A DNA stretch of 9,880 nucleotides from CAADGY01 sp035714225 (GCA_035714225.1 DASTMK010000446.1:1-9880); one strand, 5' to 3'. Counted from the stretch's first letter, positions 1 to 8,862 are shown. The notes: generated by a model from the sequence alone, not told the origin. Numbers and translations are program-made.

Positions 1-10
1 GTAATTTTCA

Positions 11-2434
11 ATGCTCACCTCCAAAGAGAAGTCCGATACAAAACGATTGCCCATGATGCCTATACGGGACGTCGTAATTTTCCCGTATATGATGACGCCT
101 TTCGTCGTGGGCCGTGAATCGAGCGTTCGCGCTCTCGAAGAGGCGCTGGCCGGCGAAAAGAAGATTTTTCTAGCCACACAGCATGATGCTTCGGTGGACG
201 AGCCGCGTCCCGACGAGATTTTCAGCGTGGGTACGATCGCCAACATTGTCCAGAGCCTGCGTTTACCGGATGGCAACATCAAGGTGCTGGTGGAGGGTGT
301 CGAGCGGGCCAAAGTGGTTTCGGTGAGCGACGACGAAGGTTTTTTGCGCGCCGTAGTCCGCACGTCTCACTTTAAAGTGGAGGCGGGCACCCAACTGGAC
401 GCGCTGATCGGCCGTGTCACCACGCTATTCGAGCAGTACGTCAAGCTAAGCCAGAACCTCAATTACGAAAGCATGGTGGCGGCGGTGCGGGTGGATGAGC
501 CCGGCAAACTCGCCGACACCGTGGGCGCTAACCTTCAGCTTACGATCGAGGAAAAGCAGGAGCTGCTTGAGATTTTCGATCCGGTGGACCGGCTCACACG
601 GGTGGCCGAGATGCTGGACATCGAGATTGAGAAGCTCAATGTCGATCGCACCATCCAGGGGCGCGTGAAGCGCCAGATGGAGAAGGCGCAAAAAGAGTAC
701 TACCTGAACGAGAAGATCAAGGCGATCCAGAAAGAACTGGGACGCGGCGAGAAGAGCGAGCTCGACGAGCTCAAGAAGAAGATCGAAGCCGCAGGCATGA
801 CCAAGGACGCCTACGATAAGGCGATCACGGAGCTGAAGCGGTTGGAAGGCATGCCTCCCATGTCGGCCGAATCCACGGTGTCCAGGAACTACCTCGACTG
901 GCTGCTGGCGATGCCGTGGAAGAAGCGCACCAAGGAGATCCGGGATTTACAGTACGCCCAGGAAGTGCTCGAATCCGATCACTATGGTCTCGAAAAGATC
1001 AAAGAGCGTATTCTGGAGTTTCTCGCCGTACGGCGGCTGGTGAAGAACCCGCGCGGCTCCATCCTCTGTTTTGTGGGAGCTCCAGGCGTCGGGAAGACCT
1101 CGCTGGGAATGTCGATTGCAAAAGCCACCGGCCGGAAATTCGTGCGGCTGTCGCTCGGCGGCGTGCGCGACGAGGCGGAGATCCGCGGACACCGGCGAAC
1201 CTATATCGGGGCGCTGCCGGGCCAGATTCTTCAGATGATGAAGAAGGCCGGCACGCGGAACCCGGTGTTCATGCTCGACGAGATCGATAAGATGTCGATG
1301 GACTTCCGGGGCGACCCGTCCGCGGCTCTTCTCGAGGTGCTCGATCCCGAGCAGAACTTCATGTTCATGGATCACTACCTGGACGTGGAGTACGATCTGA
1401 GCCAGGTGTTCTTCATCGCGACGGCTAATGTGCTGCACACGATTCCGCCCGCGTTGCAGGACAGGATGGAAGTGATCCGTCTTTCCGGGTACACGGAACT
1501 CGAAAAGATGGAGATTGCCAAGCGCTTCCTGGTGAAGAAACAGATGGAGCAGAGCGGGCTGACCGCGCAGAACCTCCAATTCACTGACGAAGGGTTGATG
1601 GCGATCATCCAATCCTACACGCGGGAAGCCGGAGTGCGGAACCTGGAACGGGAAGTGGGCAACGTCTGCCGTAAGGTGGCGCGAAGTGTCGTCAACGCGC
1701 AAAGCGGAACGGACCCGCATACGCCCGAAGTAAGGGTAGTGGACGGGAAGTCCGTCGCCGAATTGCTGGGTCCGCAGAAATTCCGCGACACGCAGAGCGA
1801 TAAAAAGAATGAGGTCGGCGCGTGTACCGGTCTGGCGTGGACCGAAGTCGGCGGCCAGATTCTCACAACGGAAGCGACGATCATGGAGGGCCGGGGTAAG
1901 CTGACTACCACGGGTAAGTTGGGCGACGTGATGCAGGAGTCCGCGCAGGCGGCCATGAGCTATGTTCGTTCGCGTGCGCAGCATCTCGGGCTGCCCCGGG
2001 ATTTTTACCGCCACCTCGACATTCACGTGCACGTTCCGGAAGGTGCTATTCCGAAGGACGGTCCGTCGGCGGGTATCACGATTGCCACCAGTATTTGCAG
2101 TGCCCTTACGAGCATCCCCGTACGCTGCGATGTGGCGATGACGGGGGAGATCACGCTGCGCGGCCGGGTATTGCCGATCGGCGGGCTCAAGGAAAAACTG
2201 CTCGCCGCGCATCGGCAGGGCATCCTGGAGGCGGTGCTGCCACGGGACAACGAGAGGGACCTGCCGGATATTCCCGAGAATATTCGTAACGAAATGAAAC
2301 TGCACTTCGTGGAGTCCATGGACGATGTGTTGAAGATCGCCCTGGAGCGGCCCATCGAGGCGTTGCCGGTTCCCGCGCAGCCGGCCGCGCTCGAAGCCAC
2401 GAAGCGAGCCGGCGAAGAGAAGATTACGCATTAA
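11..2434 (+). CDS. lon: ATP-dependent Lon protease (LonA type), complete
   Basis: Cytoplasmic AAA+ serine protease that unfolds and degrades misfolded and regulatory proteins. The 807-residue length fits LonA (E. coli Lon has 784). Domains in order: N-terminal substrate-binding LAN domain (about 13-205), a coiled, charged linker rich in Lys and Glu (about 215-275), the AAA+ module with Walker A GAPGVGKT at 356-363 and Walker B VFMLDEID at 419-426, and the C-terminal protease domain. The catalytic dyad is visible: Ser686 in the DGPSAG motif and Lys729 in GGLKEK, 43 residues apart as in E. coli. Nothing is missing. The ATG at 11 matches the usual Lon N-terminus, but only ten bases lie upstream, so no ribosome binding site or promoter can be judged. 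The gene is followed after 23 bases by engB, an order also seen in Bacillus (lonA-ysxC), so co-transcription is likely. clpX is a plausible upstream neighbour but lies outside the window. Confidence 0.98.
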   Translation: MLTSKEKSDTKRLPMMPIRDVVIFPYMMTPFVVGRESSVRALEEALAGEKKIFLATQHDASVDEPRPDEIFSVGTIANIVQSLRLPDGNIKVLVEGVERAKVVSVSDDEGFLRAVVRTSHFKVEAGTQLDALIGRVTTLFEQYVKLSQNLNYESMVAAVRVDEPGKLADTVGANLQLTIEEKQELLEIFDPVDRLTRVAEMLDIEIEKLNVDRTIQGRVKRQMEKAQKEYYLNEKIKAIQKELGRGEKSELDELKKKIEAAGMTKDAYDKAITELKRLEGMPPMSAESTVSRNYLDWLLAMPWKKRTKEIRDLQYAQEVLESDHYGLEKIKERILEFLAVRRLVKNPRGSILCFVGAPGVGKTSLGMSIAKATGRKFVRLSLGGVRDEAEIRGHRRTYIGALPGQILQMMKKAGTRNPVFMLDEIDKMSMDFRGDPSAALLEVLDPEQNFMFMDHYLDVEYDLSQVFFIATANVLHTIPPALQDRMEVIRLSGYTELEKMEIAKRFLVKKQMEQSGLTAQNLQFTDEGLMAIIQSYTREAGVRNLEREVGNVCRKVARSVVNAQSGTDPHTPEVRVVDGKSVAELLGPQKFRDTQSDKKNEVGACTGLAWTEVGGQILTTEATIMEGRGKLTTTGKLGDVMQESAQAAMSYVRSRAQHLGLPRDFYRHLDIHVHVPEGAIPKDGPSAGITIATSICSALTSIPVRCDVAMTGEITLRGRVLPIGGLKEKLLAAHRQGILEAVLPRDNERDLPDIPENIRNEMKLHFVESMDDVLKIALERPIEALPVPAQPAALEATKRAGEEKITH
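61..89. repeat. Perfect 9-bp inverted repeat inside the lon 5' coding region
   Basis: TATACGGGA at 61-69 and TCCCGTATA at 81-89 are exact reverse complements separated by 11 bases. They cover codons 17-27 of lon. The left arm uses the Ile codon ATA, normally rare in a GC-rich genome. The repeat could form an mRNA hairpin near the start or be a DNA operator; its function is not known. The symmetry is seen directly; any role is inference. Confidence 0.55.
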
Positions 2435-2977
2435 GTTTCCGGTCCGGCCAGCGCGTTATGCAGGCGGAGTTCATGTGCAGCGCGGCGCGGCCGGAGGACT
2501 TCCCGCCCGAGAGGCTGCCCGAAATCGCGTTCCTCGGGAGAAGCAATGTAGGCAAGTCCAGCGTGCTGAACCGCCTGGTGGGTGCGGAGAGGCTTGCGTT
2601 CACAAGTTCAACGCCGGGCCGTACACAGACGCTGAATTTTTACAGAATTGAGAACCGGCTGTGCTTCGTCGATCTTCCCGGTTACGGATTCGCACGGACC
2701 CCCAAGACCGTATCCCGGGGTTGGAAGCACCTCGTCGAGGCTTATCTCAGCAGCCGGAAAGTCCTGGAGCTTTCGGTGCTCCTGCTGGATGTCCGGCGGG
2801 GCTGGATGGAAAAGGATCTGGAACTCAGGCAGTGGCTCGAGTTCCACAACCGGCGATACCTTGTGGTCGCCACGAAGATAGACAAACTAAACCATTCCGA
2901 ACTACAGCGCGGCTTGACCGCCATCCGCAACGTGCTTGAGGGTAGCGAACTTGTGGCGTTCTCGGCCTTAACCGGCC

Positions 2978-2983
2978 AGGGAG
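2978..2983 (+). promoter_or_regulatory. Probable ribosome binding site for the TTG start of rho
   Basis: AGGGAG inside the end of engB lies 10 bases before the TTG at 2994. A second purine run, GAGGGA at 2985-2990, is only 3 bases away and is probably too close to serve this start, but could serve the in-frame TTG at 3006. The pair supports initiation here rather than at the internal ATG at 3234. Confidence 0.45.
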
Positions 2984-2993
2984 TGAGGGAACT

Positions 2994-4457
<1,464 letters not shown>

Positions 4458-4504
4458 GCACGGGATACCAATCGACTCAGCCGGCGGATCTCCGGGCGCC
4501 AGAA

Positions 4505-4531
4505 CCCGTTCGCGGGCGGCTGCTCTGCCGC
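4505..4531 (+). terminator. Two small GC-rich hairpins downstream of rho; weak terminator candidate
   Basis: The 88-base gap between rho and the next gene holds CCCG-TTCG-CGGG (4505-4516) and, overlapping it by one base, GCGGC-TGCTCT-GCCGC (4516-4531). Both have short stems, and no run of T follows (the next bases are TAAACTGAT). A classical intrinsic terminator is therefore not supported. No clear promoter was seen in the gap either. Confidence 0.2.
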
Positions 4532-4545
4532 TAAACTGATCTCTT

Positions 4546-6399
4546 ATGCGGGCGATCTCCCCCTTGACGCTTTGTTTCGTGCTGGCCGCTATCTGCGCGC
4601 CGGCACGCGGCGCACAGTTGCCGGCATGCGATTCAACGCCCACGTACTCGCCCTGCGAGATCGAATTTGAGCTGAACGCACAGGAAGCCGCCGCCCATCC
4701 AAACCCTTATCTGACGGTGGAGCTTCAGGTGGAGTTCCGATCGCCGAAGTTCCGGACGTTCCGCATGCCCGCGTTCTGGGATGGGGAGCGGCGGATGGTG
4801 GTGCGCTTCACGCCCATCGATGCCGGGGCATGGGATTATCGTGTTTCAAGCAACGTCGCGCGGTTCGAAGGCGTTATGGGGAAGTTTGCCGCCACGGATT
4901 CCGGCTCGTCCGGATTCATCCGCCCGGCCAACGTCCATCACTGGGCGACGACGGAAACCAACCAGCCTCACCTGTGGATGGGGGATACGAATTACCGGTT
5001 TGCGACGATGGATCGCAAGCTCTTCGAGTACTTCGTGTCGAAGCGTGCCGAACAGAAGTTCAATCATCTGCGCGGCCTTGTGCTGGCCGACCCCGCGCGC
5101 GCCTATCCTTCGCCGGACAAACCAGACCCGGCCTACTTCCGCGAAGTGGACGAACGCATCCTCCTGATGAACAGGAGCGGCATCGTCTTCGACCTGATCC
5201 TCGGCGGCGACGAGAATGAGCTGGCAAATCTCTTCGCCTCCCGCGAGCAGCGCGAGCGCTACGTCCGCTACCTGGTAGCGCGCTATTCCTCCATGAACAT
5301 CACCTGGCAGGGCGTACAGGAGTTCGAAGAGTATGAGAACGGGCGGGACCTGCTGCGCGAACTCGGCGAGCTGCTGAAGAAACTGGATCCCTACGGGCAC
5401 CCCCGCTCGACGCACGCCGTAGTGACGTCTTCGCCGCTGCTGCCGGATGGCTGGATGACCCATATCATCTACCAGTCCTCGGATAATCAACTGGGCGCAA
5501 TCGAACACCAGATCTTCGGTGTGCCGCAGGTGAACGCGGAGTTTGCCTACGAAGACAGCGGGGCCGGCAAGTCTCACCCGCATCATGTGGATACGAACGC
5601 GTTCCGCGCCCGTCTGTGGAATTCCACCATGAACGGACAATATCCCACCTTCGGCAATACGGGAACTTATGGGGGAAAGGCATTCCCGCTGGATGCGAAG
5701 TTTCTGGATTCGCCGGGCGCCAAGCAGATGACCGTCTGGTACGACTTCTTCGCGGGCACCCGCCACTGGGAGCTGCAACCCTACTTCGATGTGGATGGCG
5801 GCCGCGCGGTCGCGCTGGAGGAAGTGGAATACATCGTCTATGTGGAGAAGCCGTCCGGCCCGGTGGAGGTGCTGGTGGCGCGGCACAACTACGATGTCCG
5901 ATGGTTCAATCCCCTCACCGGCGAGTACGTCCCGCGGAAGAACTATAAAGGCGAACGGTTCGTCGGCGAACCGCCGGATACCAGTCACGATTGGGTGCTG
6001 CATATTTCGAGGGAAGGCCGGAAGGAAGGGATGCTGCGCTCATACAAATTCGAGTCGCGCCGCACGTTGATGCAGGAAATCGAACGGAATCCCACGCGCG
6101 TGCCGTTTGAGATCGTACAGCCGTCTTCGGAGGAGATTTCCTTCTCGAAACCGCCGCCGTACTCGGTCAAGCTGACGCGGGAGACGCGGGCCACGCGTTC
6201 CATGATGTATCTCTGGACAGGTGAGGTTTCCACCGGCCGTCAGGGCGCGCGCGTATTGGGCACGGGCGTAGACGGGACGTTGCGAAGCTGGAAGGCCCTG
6301 GCCGAACAGATTCCCGGGGTGCTGAACCTCCGCGTACACGGGATGAATGCCAACGGAAAGGTTTATGCGGTGGACCGGGTCTACAGGCTGGCGCCGTGA
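4546..6399 (+). CDS. Exported DUF5060/DUF4038 putative glycoside hydrolase
   Basis: Predicted secreted carbohydrate-active enzyme of 617 residues; substrate unknown. A Sec signal peptide is visible at 1-22 (Arg2, hydrophobic core, Ala/Gly-rich cleavage zone at ARGA). Residues about 25-117 look like the Ig-like DUF5060 domain: VEFRSP, the PAFWDGE motif at 75-81 and RFTPIDAGAWDY at 87-98. From about 124 onward it resembles the TIM-barrel DUF4038 family, with MGDTNYRF at 145-152 and RAEQKFNHLRG at 167-177. DUF4038 is related to GH140 apiosidase. Candidate acidic residues are Glu259 in WQGVQEFEEYEN and Glu332 in VNAEFAYED; assigning them as acid/base and nucleophile is inference. A C-terminal beta-rich tail follows. 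Start ATG 4546 gives the signal peptide but lacks a clear ribosome binding site. The stop overlaps the tsaB start by 4 bases. The enzyme has no functional link to its housekeeping neighbours. Confidence 0.85.
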   Translation: MRAISPLTLCFVLAAICAPARGAQLPACDSTPTYSPCEIEFELNAQEAAAHPNPYLTVELQVEFRSPKFRTFRMPAFWDGERRMVVRFTPIDAGAWDYRVSSNVARFEGVMGKFAATDSGSSGFIRPANVHHWATTETNQPHLWMGDTNYRFATMDRKLFEYFVSKRAEQKFNHLRGLVLADPARAYPSPDKPDPAYFREVDERILLMNRSGIVFDLILGGDENELANLFASREQRERYVRYLVARYSSMNITWQGVQEFEEYENGRDLLRELGELLKKLDPYGHPRSTHAVVTSSPLLPDGWMTHIIYQSSDNQLGAIEHQIFGVPQVNAEFAYEDSGAGKSHPHHVDTNAFRARLWNSTMNGQYPTFGNTGTYGGKAFPLDAKFLDSPGAKQMTVWYDFFAGTRHWELQPYFDVDGGRAVALEEVEYIVYVEKPSGPVEVLVARHNYDVRWFNPLTGEYVPRKNYKGERFVGEPPDTSHDWVLHISREGRKEGMLRSYKFESRRTLMQEIERNPTRVPFEIVQPSSEEISFSKPPPYSVKLTRETRATRSMMYLWTGEVSTGRQGARVLGTGVDGTLRSWKALAEQIPGVLNLRVHGMNANGKVYAVDRVYRLAP

Positions 6400-7073
6400 G
6401 CGCCCGGATTCTGGCGCTTGATACCACCTCGGAGTTCGGCAGCATCGCACTGGCCGTGGGTGGAGAAACGATCGAAGAAACCCTTCTTCATTCGCCCGAC
6501 GGATTCGGACATCTTCTCTTTGACGCGATCACGCGCGCGCTTCAACGGCACGGATGGGCGGCGGACTCCGTCGATTGCTTTGCGGCCGCCTCGGGCCCGG
6601 GGTCCTTCACCGGGGTGCGTATCGGATTATCGGCGGTGAAAGGTCTGGCCGAAGCGTTGAACAGGCCGGCGGCGGCCGTATCGAATCTCCAGGCGATGGC
6701 TTTGTTCTCGGAGTCACCGCTGCGCGCCACTCTGCTGGACGCACGCCGGGGCGAGATCTACGGCGCGGTCTACGACGAATTGCTGGCTGCCGTGGTGGAA
6801 GAGCGCGTCCTGAAATTTCGCGACTGGCTCGCGATTCTCCCGCGGGAAGAGTTCGAATTTGTCGCGCTCGACCCCGCTTTCTTCCGCCCCTCGCTTGCGG
6901 GAACGCGCTTCGAACAACACTCCTGGCGGCAAGCACCCCGGGCGCTCGCGGCAGCCGTCGCGCGTATCGCCAACCGGAAGCTCGAACGGGGCGAAGTTAC
7001 CGATACGGCGGCGCTCGATGCCAACTACGTGCGGCGGTCGGACGCGGAACTGTTCTGGAAAGACGAAAGCTGA
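6396..7073 (+). CDS. tsaB: tRNA t6A biosynthesis protein TsaB (YeaZ)
   Basis: ASKHA-fold partner of TsaD that, with TsaE and TsaC, makes N6-threonylcarbamoyl-adenosine at position 37 of ANN-decoding tRNAs in the cytoplasm. The length of 225 residues is normal (E. coli 231). Family marks: the N-terminal ILALDTTS at 5-12, the conserved SGPGSFTGVRIG at 66-77 followed by a KGLAEAL helix, and DARRGEIYGAVY in the middle. The start is a GTG that overlaps the stop of the upstream glycosidase gene (GTGA), which implies translational coupling; the ATG-like signals further in would cut off the ALDTTS motif. In many genomes rimI follows tsaB; here the next gene is on the other strand, so tsaB is the last gene of this plus-strand run. 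Confidence 0.94.
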   Translation: MSARILALDTTSEFGSIALAVGGETIEETLLHSPDGFGHLLFDAITRALQRHGWAADSVDCFAAASGPGSFTGVRIGLSAVKGLAEALNRPAAAVSNLQAMALFSESPLRATLLDARRGEIYGAVYDELLAAVVEERVLKFRDWLAILPREEFEFVALDPAFFRPSLAGTRFEQHSWRQAPRALAAAVARIANRKLERGEVTDTAALDANYVRRSDAELFWKDES

Positions 7074-7075
7074 AA

Positions 7076-7089
7076 GCGGAGGCTTCCGC
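7076..7089. terminator. Short hairpin in the convergent tsaB / RraA-gene gap
   Basis: GCGGA (7076-7080) and TCCGC (7085-7089) pair around a GGCT loop in the 21-base space between two convergent stop codons. The position suits a shared two-way terminator, but the stem is only 5 bp and no T tract follows on either strand. Weak candidate. Confidence 0.25.
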
Positions 7090-7094
7090 GCGCC

Positions 7095-8000
7095 TCATTC
7101 CCGCACGCGGAGCTTCGAGCCCTGCTGTTCCGCCCAGCGATTGAACTCGGCCACCATTTCCTTCGACCAGCGCGCATCGATCTCGCCCGGCGTATACTTG
7201 CCGGAACGAAGCATCTGGTGTCCCCATTTGTCCCGCAGTTGCGTCAATTCGGAGGAATCCGCGACCTTCTCCGCCAGGTGTGCCGGAATGAACGTCAGCC
7301 CTTCGGGATCGCTTACCACCACGTCACCCGGCATCACGGTCGCCTCTCTAATGCGAATGGGTACGTTAATCCCCATCATCGTCACGCCGGCGATGGCGGA
7401 TGGATCGACGCCGCGGACATAAGCACGGAAACCCTGAATTTCCGAGATGCCGGAGACATCGCGAATGCCTCCGTTCACCACCAGTCCGTTCTTGGATTTG
7501 GTGAAGATGGAGGTGGCCAGATTATCGCCGGCGAAGGTGCCATCTTTGATTTTCCCGAACAGGTCCACCACCAGGACGTCACCGGGCACGAGCGTATCGA
7601 TGACCCAGGAGTTCTGTCCCCTTCCCACGCGGCCCTCCTTCTTTCCATAGTCGTCGATGACCGCATTCACGTCGGGGCGCGCCGGCAGGAAGACCGCCGT
7701 CACGACGCGGCCCACCATGCGTCCGGGGCCGGAGTTTACTATCTGCCAGCCGCCTTCGAACTGGTTGAAGTAGCGCTCGCTCCGCAGCACGCTCCATGCT
7801 TCTTCGGCAGTCGCGGTTTTCAGGCGCTGGAGGACCTCGTCGGGGACTTTCGGACGGCCGTCGGGGAAGCGCTCGCCTTTCCATTCGCGCGTAAACTCGA
7901 TGCGCTGCTCTTTCGAGAACATTCCCAACTGGCCGTAGAGCGATCCAGCGGCGCAGATTGCAAGAGCGGCCAGGCCGGCAACTGGAACCATCCGTTTCAT
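7095..8000 (-). CDS. Exported RraA / HMG-CHA aldolase family protein
   Basis: 301-residue member of the RraA-like fold family (PF03737), which includes the RNase E inhibitor RraA and metal-dependent 4-hydroxy-4-methyl-2-oxoglutarate / 4-carboxy-4-hydroxy-2-oxoadipate aldolases. The fold core is about 80-250, with PGDVLVVD at 139-146, GDNLA at 158-162 and NGGIRD at 176-181; Arg180 and Asp181 match the substrate and metal-binding Arg-Asp pair of the aldolases. The residue two after this pair's next position is Gly184, where aldolases usually carry Glu or Asp, so activity is uncertain. The N-terminus (MKR, then a hydrophobic Ala/Leu run to about residue 22, cleavage near YG-Q24) looks like a Sec signal peptide, unusual for this family. 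A long N-terminal part (25-80) and a C-terminal helical tail extend the core. A good ribosome binding site supports the start. Not an RNase E regulator if truly exported. Confidence 0.87.
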   Translation of the reverse strand: MKRMVPVAGLAALAICAAGSLYGQLGMFSKEQRIEFTREWKGERFPDGRPKVPDEVLQRLKTATAEEAWSVLRSERYFNQFEGGWQIVNSGPGRMVGRVVTAVFLPARPDVNAVIDDYGKKEGRVGRGQNSWVIDTLVPGDVLVVDLFGKIKDGTFAGDNLATSIFTKSKNGLVVNGGIRDVSGISEIQGFRAYVRGVDPSAIAGVTMMGINVPIRIREATVMPGDVVVSDPEGLTFIPAHLAEKVADSSELTQLRDKWGHQMLRSGKYTPGEIDARWSKEMVAEFNRWAEQQGSKLRVRE

Positions 8001-8009
8001 TTGTAAATT

Positions 8010-8015
8010 CTCCCT
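8010..8015 (-). promoter_or_regulatory. Ribosome binding site of the RraA-family gene
   Basis: Read on the minus strand this is AGGGAG, 9 bases before the ATG at 8000. It is the clearest Shine-Dalgarno in the window and fixes the start that carries the signal peptide. Confidence 0.65.
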
Positions 8016-8061
8016 ATCCCGATACCGCTTGCTTGCGCGCGCGGCTCGGTTATTAGCTTAA

Positions 8062-8083
8062 GACAAAACCTATAGTTTATGTC
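8062..8083. promoter_or_regulatory. Interrupted inverted repeat with a -10-like box in the divergent intergenic region
   Basis: GACAAAAC (8062-8069) pairs with GTTT-a-TGTC (8075-8083), one base bulged, around the centre CTATA. The centre overlaps TATAGT (8071-8076), a 5/6 match to a sigma-70 -10 box for the plus-strand transglycosylase gene, but no convincing -35 box lies at the right distance. The site sits between two divergent genes, where an operator would be expected. The rest of the gap (8001-8104) shows only the minus-strand ribosome binding site. Confidence 0.35.
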
Positions 8084-8104
8084 GGGCTTCGCCGATCTAA
8101 GGAT

Positions 8105-8788
8105 GTGCGTGTTACAGGGTGGATGATTGCGCTGCCGTTTCTGTTGCCGCGATTGTGGGGGCAGGCGCCGGATCCGTATGAAGCGCTGAGAGCGGCGATG
8201 GAGGCGTCCATCGCCAGGCAGCAGCACTCGGTTTCCGGGAGCATGGAGCCATCGGTGGCGAAGCAGCGTGTGTCGATTCAGGCGCAGGCGCAATCCGCGA
8301 CTCCCGTGGCGGGCGAGAGCGCATCTACATTTTTCACTGTTTCCTGGCCGCGTCCCCCCGGATTCGCGGCGGAAATAGCGCCGAGGCCCGAGTGCCGGCC
8401 CGTGTCGCAGGATGAGATCGGCGACGCCATCCAAGAGGCCGCCGAACGCGAGGGGCTGACGCCCGATCTTCTGCGCGCCGTAATCCACAAGGAGTCGTCC
8501 TATCTGCCGTGCGCGGTCTCTCCAAAGGGAGCCCTCGGCCTGATGCAACTCATGCCGGCTACCGCCTCTGCGATGAAGGTCGGCAATCCCTTCGATCCCA
8601 AACAAAACATTGACGGTGGTTCGCGTTTTTTACGGAAATTGCTGAACCGCTACGGCAACGATCTCTCTCTGGCTCTCGGTGCGTACAATGCCGGGCCGGG
8701 CAATGTGGATACTTATGGAGGGCTGCCGCCGTTTCCCGAAACCATCGATTATGTCAGCGATATCCTGGGCAAGCTCGGTGTGCAATAG
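8105..8788 (+). CDS. Exported lytic transglycosylase (SLT / LysM-free, Slt70-like catalytic domain)
   Basis: Peptidoglycan-cleaving enzyme acting outside the inner membrane: it breaks MurNAc-GlcNAc bonds with formation of 1,6-anhydroMurNAc. At 227 residues it has a signal peptide (about 1-20, ending LWGQ), a low-complexity Ala/Gln/Ser linker (about 30-95) and one goose-lysozyme-like SLT domain (about 100-225). Catalytic Glu130 is in HKESSY, followed by GALGLMQLMP at 142-151 and AYNAGPG at 193-199, all canonical. Cys97 and Cys136 flank the active-site helix and could form a disulphide (inference). The GTG at 8105 gives a positively charged n-region (Arg2); an alternative ATG at 8123 keeps the hydrophobic core but lacks that charge. 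TAAGGA at 8098-8103 is too near the GTG and rather far from the ATG, so the start is uncertain. Its targets could be wall turnover or insertion of an envelope machine. Confidence 0.92.
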   Translation: MRVTGWMIALPFLLPRLWGQAPDPYEALRAAMEASIARQQHSVSGSMEPSVAKQRVSIQAQAQSATPVAGESASTFFTVSWPRPPGFAAEIAPRPECRPVSQDEIGDAIQEAAEREGLTPDLLRAVIHKESSYLPCAVSPKGALGLMQLMPATASAMKVGNPFDPKQNIDGGSRFLRKLLNRYGNDLSLALGAYNAGPGNVDTYGGLPPFPETIDYVSDILGKLGVQ

Positions 8789-8820
8789 TATAAAAGCCTA
8801 CCTTGGTCTAAAATTCTGGC

Positions 8821-8836
8821 TCTTTAGTACTAAAGA
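8821..8836. promoter_or_regulatory. Perfect 16-bp palindrome, candidate operator upstream of the HD-GYP gene
   Basis: TCTTTAGTACTAAAGA is fully self-complementary with no spacer. It lies 33 bases after the transglycosylase stop and 62 bases before the ATG of the HD-GYP regulator, and no T tract follows. A spacerless palindrome cannot form an RNA hairpin without losing its centre, so a binding site for a dimeric repressor or activator is more likely than a terminator. The protein that might bind is unknown. Confidence 0.45.
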
Positions 8837-8862
8837 AATCTGTACCATTGCCGATAGGAAAC

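Noticed and set aside
947..2431. A 494-codon open frame on the minus strand opposite lon
   Set aside because: It lies wholly within the lon gene, whose protein is complete and motif-perfect. The translated product is His/Arg-rich with no recognisable domain, as expected for an antisense shadow in GC-rich DNA.
4458..4545. tRNA or small RNA gene in the rho-glycosidase gap
   Set aside because: Only two tiny stems are seen, with no cloverleaf, no T-loop motif and no T tract.
4846..6003. A 385-codon open frame on the minus strand opposite the DUF5060/DUF4038 gene
   Set aside because: Same reason: compositionally typical shadow, no signal, no domain, and the opposite strand encodes a clear secreted protein.
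7218..8006. A 262-codon plus-strand open frame opposite the RraA-family gene
   Set aside because: His/Gly/Arg-rich with no motif; the minus strand has a strong ribosome binding site, a leader and RraA-family motifs.
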